A stretch of 9,247 bases of DNA from Nanobdellota archaeon (GTDB taxonomy: Archaea; Nanobdellota; Nanobdellia; Pacearchaeales; GW2011-AR1), in NCBI GenBank assembly GCA_018816205.1, contig JAHIWJ010000185.1, positions 1-9,247 on the forward strand. The letters are read 5' to 3'. Both the position numbers and the translations under genes were made by a program. Positions 5,758-9,247 of this stretch are shown here, in pieces. The notes beneath the pieces were generated by a model that was given only the letters and a program-made list of their open reading frames with translations, was not told where the DNA came from and ran no database searches. Positions within the stretch are counted from its first letter, which is position 1. Each line of letters begins with the position of its first letter.

Positions 5758-6212
5758 TTTACCTTCTGTATAGCTTCAACAGCCTTATCCCAAACATTCG
5801 GAAGAAAGCTTTCTTTTTCTTTTACCAACTCTTCTCCAGAAAACCATCTCAGCTTCTCGTTCTCATCTGTCTCAGCTTTCTCATCATAGCTTAAACATCG
5901 CCCATAAAAAATAAAATTCATATGTTTGTTATGGTGTGGCACATCTTCAATTTGCACAAGATGGTTTTTCATCAGCTTAACATTTCCGTAATCTCCCTTT
6001 TCATGCGGACTAACAAACTCAAAATCAAACCCTGTTTCTTCCGCGACCTCCCTCACAACAGCTTCCTCCGGCGTCTCACCAACATCAATATGTCCGCCAA
6101 CTGGAATCCAAGTTTGTAAAACCTTATTCCAAGTCAACAAAACCTTCCTTTCAGAATTAACAAGATAAATCGTAGTCACCCAGCATTTATCTTTCCAGTT
6201 TATATCACCCAT
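5754..6212 (-). CDS. Nudix hydrolase
   Basis: The product is 152 residues. A complete Nudix box, G-x5-E-x7-R-E-V-x-E-E-x-G-F, spans 40-62 (GGHIDVGE at its start, REVAEETGF at its end). The glutamates at 55, 58 and 59 are the expected magnesium ligands. The preceding WIPVGGH and the N-terminal strand WVTTIYLVNSERKVLLTWN are typical of the alpha-beta-alpha Nudix fold. The family hydrolyses a nucleoside diphosphate linked to some other moiety; the substrate here cannot be read from sequence. The HHNKHMNFIFYGRCL region (93-107) suggests a generic MutT/ADP-ribose-pyrophosphatase-like member. Overlap with adk by ATGA implies a two-gene nucleotide-metabolism operon. The start is supported by the TATA box at 6233-6240. 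Confidence 0.93.
   Translation of the reverse strand: MGDINWKDKCWVTTIYLVNSERKVLLTWNKVLQTWIPVGGHIDVGETPEEAVVREVAEETGFDFEFVSPHEKGDYGNVKLMKNHLVQIEDVPHHNKHMNFIFYGRCLSYDEKAETDENEKLRWFSGEELVKEKESFLPNVWDKAVEAIQKVK
5761..5767 (-). promoter_or_regulatory. Shine-Dalgarno-like sequence for adk
   Basis: AGAAGGT on the minus strand ends three bases before the adk ATG at 5757. It is a partial match to the anti-Shine-Dalgarno and rather close to the start. Together with the ATGA overlap it supports coupled translation from the Nudix-adk mRNA. Confidence 0.45.
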
Positions 6213-6232
6213 TTAATGAACAAAAAACAGAG

Positions 6233-6240
6233 TTATATAA
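6233..6240 (-). promoter_or_regulatory. TATA box for the Nudix-adk operon
   Basis: TTATATAA is centred about 24 nt upstream of the Nudix ATG at 6212 and lies in the 30-bp gap after the ATPase stop codon. No Shine-Dalgarno sequence precedes the ATG. A T6 run at 6222-6227 (minus strand) just after the box could also end ATPase transcripts. Confidence 0.65.
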
Positions 6241-6242
6241 AT

Positions 6243-8801
6243 TTACTTATTCGCCACTATCCGTTTTTCCCTCGCATAAAAAATCCTCTTTCCAATCTCA
6301 CACATAAACAAATAAAACACCAATAACAAAATCAAAATTCCAAAAACAGGCAGGCTCACTGAGCCCAATTCAAACAAGCCAGCAACCGGTGCAATATACA
6401 AAACCACCAGCGTCATCAAAATTCCCAAAATAGTCGTCCAGACAAGCATCTTGCTCGGCCTGGACTTCCAAAACGGCTTCTCAGTCCTAAGGGAGAATAT
6501 GATTATCATCTCGCTAAGAACAGACTCTGTAAACCAAACTGTCCTGAAAACATCAGGGTTATTCGGGGAAATAACAAACCAAATCAACGCAATCGTAATA
6601 AAATCAAAAATCATGCTCACAACACCAAAGAAAACCATAAATCTTGAGATCATGTTGATATTCCACCTTTTCGGTCTGTGCAGATAACTCTCGTCGACTT
6701 TATCGGTAGAAATAGCCGTCAAGGGCACATCAGAGATGAAATTCAAGAGCAAAATCTGGGCTGGAAGAAGCGGGATAAACTGGAAATAAAGCGAGGCAGC
6801 TGCCAAGGTAAACATATTCCCAAAGTTTGCGCTAATTGTGTTTAATATGTACTTGGTGATGTTTCCAAATGTCTTTCTGCCCTCGGTTATGCCATCAGCG
6901 ACGACAGCTAAGCTCTTATCCAGCAAGATGACATCTGCGCTTTCCTTTGCGACATCTGTGGCGCTGTCGACTGAAATTCCCACATCCGCAACCTTCAACC
7001 CCGGACAATCGTTAATTCCGTCTCCTAGAAAACCGACAATATGCCCTGTTCTATTCAACGCAGAGACTATCCTAAACTTTTGTTCCGGCGTGACTCGGGC
7101 GAAAACATTATTTGCCTCCACAATTCTCTCGAGTTCTCTGTCGTCTAAATCTTCTACCTCAGAACCAAGAACAATTTTTCCCTTGATGTTCAATTCAGCC
7201 TCTTTGCAAATCTTCTCGGTAACCAGCTCATTGTCTCCAGTAAGAACTTTAATCTCCACTCCAAGATTTTTTATCCTCCTTAAAGAATCTTTCACACTCT
7301 CTTTGAGCGGATCTGAGAAAACAACAAAACCCGCAAAAATCATGCTTTCTTCGTCTTTTTCAGAATAATTTTTCTTTGAGCCAGCTTTTTTGTAAGCAAC
7401 AGCAATCACTCTCAGCCCCTGTCGGCCCATGTTCTGAAAGTCACTTTGAATCTTCCCCGCATGGTCTTTTATAGGAACCACTCGGCCATTGTAGCTGGCC
7501 CTATCACAAACCTTCAAAATTGCTAGTGGCTCTCCTTTAGAAATCAGAATTTTCTCTCTATTTTTTTGTACAACCACGCTCATTCTCCTTCTGTTAAAAT
7601 CGAATTCTATCTCATCTAATCGCTTAAACTTCTCCACGCCAATTTTATTCTTCAGAGCGTACTCGCAGATAGCAACGTCAATCGCATTACCATTTATCGA
7701 GGCTTCTTCAACAACTGCATTATTGCAGTTCAATGCAAATTCCATAATCTCCTTCTTAGGTTTTCCTTCGATGTCAAGGTAGCTTTCAACAGAAACTTTA
7801 TTTTCCGTCAAAGTTCCGGTTTTATCAACACACAGCACATCCACATTCCCGAGATCTTCAATCGACGCTAATTTTTTCACAATAACTTTCTTTTTGGCCA
7901 TATGAATCGCTCCGGAAGAGAGCGAAATCGTCACTATAATAGGCAATAACTCGGGCGTTATCCCTACCGCCAAGGCCAAAGCAAAAAGAAAAGAATCAAG
8001 CCACCCCTTCCCAAAAAACGCATTAACTGCAAACACAAACAATGAAAGAAAGAAGATTAACTTCAATAAAAATCCTCCAAATCTGCCTATCCCTTTTTGA
8101 AAATCACTCGGCGGCTCTTTTACACTTAAAACACTAGCTGTCTTACCAAACTCAGTATTCCTGCCTGTTGAAACAACAACCCCCCTTCCCGCTCCGCCCG
8201 CAATCGTGCTCCCCATAAAAAGAGAGTTACTCATTTGTGATACTGCCGCTTTTTTCACGTCAATTAAACCGCATCTTTTCTCAATAGGCAAAGACTCCCC
8301 AGTAATCGCGGACTCATTGACCAGCAGTTCTTGAGAATAAAGCAGCCGCATGTCCGCCGGCACAATATCTCCAATATTTAATGTAACAATGTCCCCGGGC
8401 ACAAGATCCTTTGCATAGACTTCAATCTTTTTCCCGTCCCGTAAGACTTGAGCCTTGAAAGTTATGTATTTTTTTAATTTCTTAAGGGCTTTTTCACTCT
8501 TATACTCCTGATAAAAACCAAGACTCGCATTAACCAAAATAATCCCCAAGATTATCGCGGCATTGGTGATTTCTCTCAAAAACCCAGCAACGATACTTGC
8601 AAAAATAAGAATTAAAATCAGCGGACTGCTAAACTGTGAAAAAAATATTGCCAAAACAGATCTTTTGCCCTTTTCAGGAATTTCGTTAGGCCCATATTCA
8701 TCAAGTCTTCTTTCAGCTTCAACAGAGCTCAGCCCCTTTTCAGAAGAACCAAGTTTATGCAGCACCTCACTTTCCTTAGAAGAATAAAACACCTCATCCA
8801 T
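6243..8801 (-). CDS. P-type ATPase, MgtA-like (P3B, probable Mg2+ importer)
   Basis: The product is 852 residues, slightly shorter than E. coli MgtA (about 900). An N-terminal cation-ATPase domain (about 1-75) is followed by M1-M2 (about 50-100), the actuator domain with TGES at 167-170, and M3-M4 with the ion-site motif TPELLP (282-287). The phosphorylation motif DKTGT is at 326-330 (Asp326). The N domain contains FDFNRRRMSVVV (400-411). TGDN is at 521-524 and the hinge GDGIND at 593-598, followed by the C-terminal helices M5-M10. TPELLP in M4, KKVIVKKL after it, SANFGN in M5 and the DxPLTAISTDKVDE segment after M6 match magnesium-translocating P3B ATPases rather than Ca2+ or heavy-metal pumps. 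There is no N-terminal metal-binding domain. Two motifs deviate: the usual KGA is KGEP (422-425), and NDAPAL is NDCPGL (597-602). Mg2+ is inferred from family. It likely has its own promoter at 8825-8832. Confidence 0.9.
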   Translation of the reverse strand: MDEVFYSSKESEVLHKLGSSEKGLSSVEAERRLDEYGPNEIPEKGKRSVLAIFFSQFSSPLILILIFASIVAGFLREITNAAIILGIILVNASLGFYQEYKSEKALKKLKKYITFKAQVLRDGKKIEVYAKDLVPGDIVTLNIGDIVPADMRLLYSQELLVNESAITGESLPIEKRCGLIDVKKAAVSQMSNSLFMGSTIAGGAGRGVVVSTGRNTEFGKTASVLSVKEPPSDFQKGIGRFGGFLLKLIFFLSLFVFAVNAFFGKGWLDSFLFALALAVGITPELLPIIVTISLSSGAIHMAKKKVIVKKLASIEDLGNVDVLCVDKTGTLTENKVSVESYLDIEGKPKKEIMEFALNCNNAVVEEASINGNAIDVAICEYALKNKIGVEKFKRLDEIEFDFNRRRMSVVVQKNREKILISKGEPLAILKVCDRASYNGRVVPIKDHAGKIQSDFQNMGRQGLRVIAVAYKKAGSKKNYSEKDEESMIFAGFVVFSDPLKESVKDSLRRIKNLGVEIKVLTGDNELVTEKICKEAELNIKGKIVLGSEVEDLDDRELERIVEANNVFARVTPEQKFRIVSALNRTGHIVGFLGDGINDCPGLKVADVGISVDSATDVAKESADVILLDKSLAVVADGITEGRKTFGNITKYILNTISANFGNMFTLAAASLYFQFIPLLPAQILLLNFISDVPLTAISTDKVDESYLHRPKRWNINMISRFMVFFGVVSMIFDFITIALIWFVISPNNPDVFRTVWFTESVLSEMIIIFSLRTEKPFWKSRPSKMLVWTTILGILMTLVVLYIAPVAGLFELGSVSLPVFGILILLLVFYLFMCEIGKRIFYAREKRIVANK

Positions 8802-8824
8802 TCAAAATCTTTACTCTCAGGAAG

Positions 8825-8832
8825 AATTTAAA
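8825..8832 (-). promoter_or_regulatory. TATA-like box for the P-type ATPase gene
   Basis: TTTAAATT on the minus strand is centred about 27 nt upstream of the ATG at 8801. No Shine-Dalgarno sequence precedes the ATG. The inverted repeat at 8852-8866 lies upstream of this box. Confidence 0.55.
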
Positions 8833-8851
8833 GGTTTTTACTCAACTTCAC

Positions 8852-8866
8852 AATAACAGTGTTATT
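8852..8866. promoter_or_regulatory. 15-bp perfect inverted repeat, candidate operator between divergent genes
   Basis: AATAACA and TGTTATT form 7-bp arms around a single G. The repeat lies roughly midway in the 108-bp region between the ATPase and the gene at 8910, upstream of both TATA boxes (8825-8832 and 8883-8890). That is where archaeal activators, or a dual regulator, would bind. The binding protein is unknown. A chance A/T-rich palindrome cannot be excluded, but the perfect arms and central location make a regulatory role plausible. Confidence 0.45.
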
Positions 8867-8882
8867 ACAAAATAATCATTTT

Positions 8883-8890
8883 TTTATATT
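8883..8890 (+). promoter_or_regulatory. TATA box for the unknown gene at 8910
   Basis: TTTATATT is centred about 24 nt upstream of the ATG at 8910, without a Shine-Dalgarno sequence. It matches the spacing seen at the other leaderless genes and supports a real coding start here. Confidence 0.6.
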
Positions 8891-8909
8891 CCTTTTTCGG
8901 TGAACTAAA

Positions 8910-9247
8910 ATGAGAACTTTAGATAAGGCAGAATTGGAGAAACTAAGTGCAAATGCCTCAGAATTAGACCTAAATCAATTAAACGTTGGCGATCATATTA
9001 TTGCCTCAGTCGGAACTTATAAGGGGTGCATTTTTCTTGAAGATATGCGGTGGGTTGAAGGATATGTTCATAGCACTGAGACAAGAAAAAGATTAATTAG
9101 AAGAAAATGGTGGGGCTGGGGAGTCTATGCAAATTATCGTTGGGTTAATTTATCTTCTTCTCCAGAACACGTTGGTCAGCCAGGTAGAGCAGAATTATGC
9201 ATCGACGATCATGACGATAGTTGTTGTGGTCACGGCAGAATATTAAA
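8910..9247 (+). CDS. Unknown tryptophan-rich protein, 3' end beyond the window
   Basis: An open frame starts at the ATG at 8910 and stays open for 112 codons to the window end. I do not recognise the product. It begins MRTLDKAELEKLSANASELD, an amphipathic helix-like segment, followed by a likely beta-rich stretch (NVGDHIIASVGTYKGCIFL). The middle is basic and aromatic: RRKWWGWGVYANYRWV lies at 64-79, and five tryptophans fall between 48 and 78. The last visible part is rich in Asp, Cys and His (CIDDHDDSCCGHG at 97-109), possibly a metal site. There is no signal peptide or membrane helix. Codons end in T more often than in the neighbours (for Asn, four AAT to one AAC; all four Tyr codons are TAT), which may mark recent acquisition. 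The well-placed TATA box makes it a likely real gene. It diverges from the ATPase. Confidence 0.7.
   Translation, partial: MRTLDKAELEKLSANASELDLNQLNVGDHIIASVGTYKGCIFLEDMRWVEGYVHSTETRKRLIRRKWWGWGVYANYRWVNLSSSPEHVGQPGRAELCIDDHDDSCCGHGRIL

Noticed and set aside
6838..7368. A 176-codon open frame on the plus strand inside the ATPase gene
   Set aside because: It is antisense to the well-conserved P and N domains of the ATPase, has a low-complexity Ser/Thr/Leu-rich translation, and has no promoter or ribosome-binding site. It is a shadow of the real gene.
1..9247. CRISPR arrays, tRNA or rRNA genes, insertion sequences, toxin-antitoxin pairs
   Set aside because: No regularly spaced repeats, tRNA-like cloverleaf sequence, transposase or terminal inverted repeats were seen. 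Intergenic gaps are at most about 110 bp and are taken up by promoter elements.

Overview
The window looks like a compact archaeal chromosome segment made mostly of housekeeping genes. The archaeal call rests on promoter architecture. Seven of the eight transcription units that start here have an A/T-rich TATA-like octamer centred about 22-28 nt upstream of the start codon and no Shine-Dalgarno sequence, as expected for leaderless mRNAs. The eighth, at 3030, has only a weak match. The one clearly operon-internal start at 3545 instead carries a full AGGAGG ribosome-binding site. Gene content (M48/HtpX protease, U32 protein, winged-helix/PLD-like regulator, CarR-type lycopene cyclase-like membrane protein) fits an archaeon, possibly a DPANN or euryarchaeal lineage. 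The lineage cannot be fixed from sequence reading alone. Several genes (zinc-LID adenylate kinase, MgtA-like ATPase, GmhB-like phosphatase) are of bacterial-type families.

Layout from left to right. At 1-73 (minus) is the start of an MGMT/alkyltransferase-like DNA-repair gene cut by the window edge. It diverges from a lycopene cyclase-like membrane protein (120-812, plus) across only 46 bp that hold one palindromic TATA box. Next is a U32-family gene (844-2085, plus), whose stop codon overlaps that of a convergent winged-helix/PLD-like regulator (2082-2927, minus). A divergent promoter region of 102 bp leads to a two-gene operon on the plus strand: a HAD phosphatase of the HisB-N/GmhB type (3030-3548), overlapping by ATGA a protein of unknown function with a ParB/Srx-like DGxHR motif (3545-4222). 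The right half is on the minus strand. Read in transcription order it is an MgtA-like P-type ATPase (8801-6243), a Nudix hydrolase (6212-5754) overlapping adenylate kinase (5757-5149), and HtpX (5132-4224). At the right end, a gene absent from simple ORF lists because it has no stop inside the window starts at 8910 on the plus strand and encodes an unrecognised tryptophan-rich protein. A 15-bp perfect inverted repeat lies midway between it and the ATPase.

There is no sign of a CRISPR array, transposon, tRNA, rRNA or prophage, and no gene-free stretch exceeds about 110 bp. The points most worth a second look are the single TATA box shared by two divergent leaderless genes, the palindrome between the ATPase and the unknown gene, the coupled phosphatase/DGxHR pair as a possible small metabolic or signalling module, and the unknown Trp-rich gene with atypical codon use.
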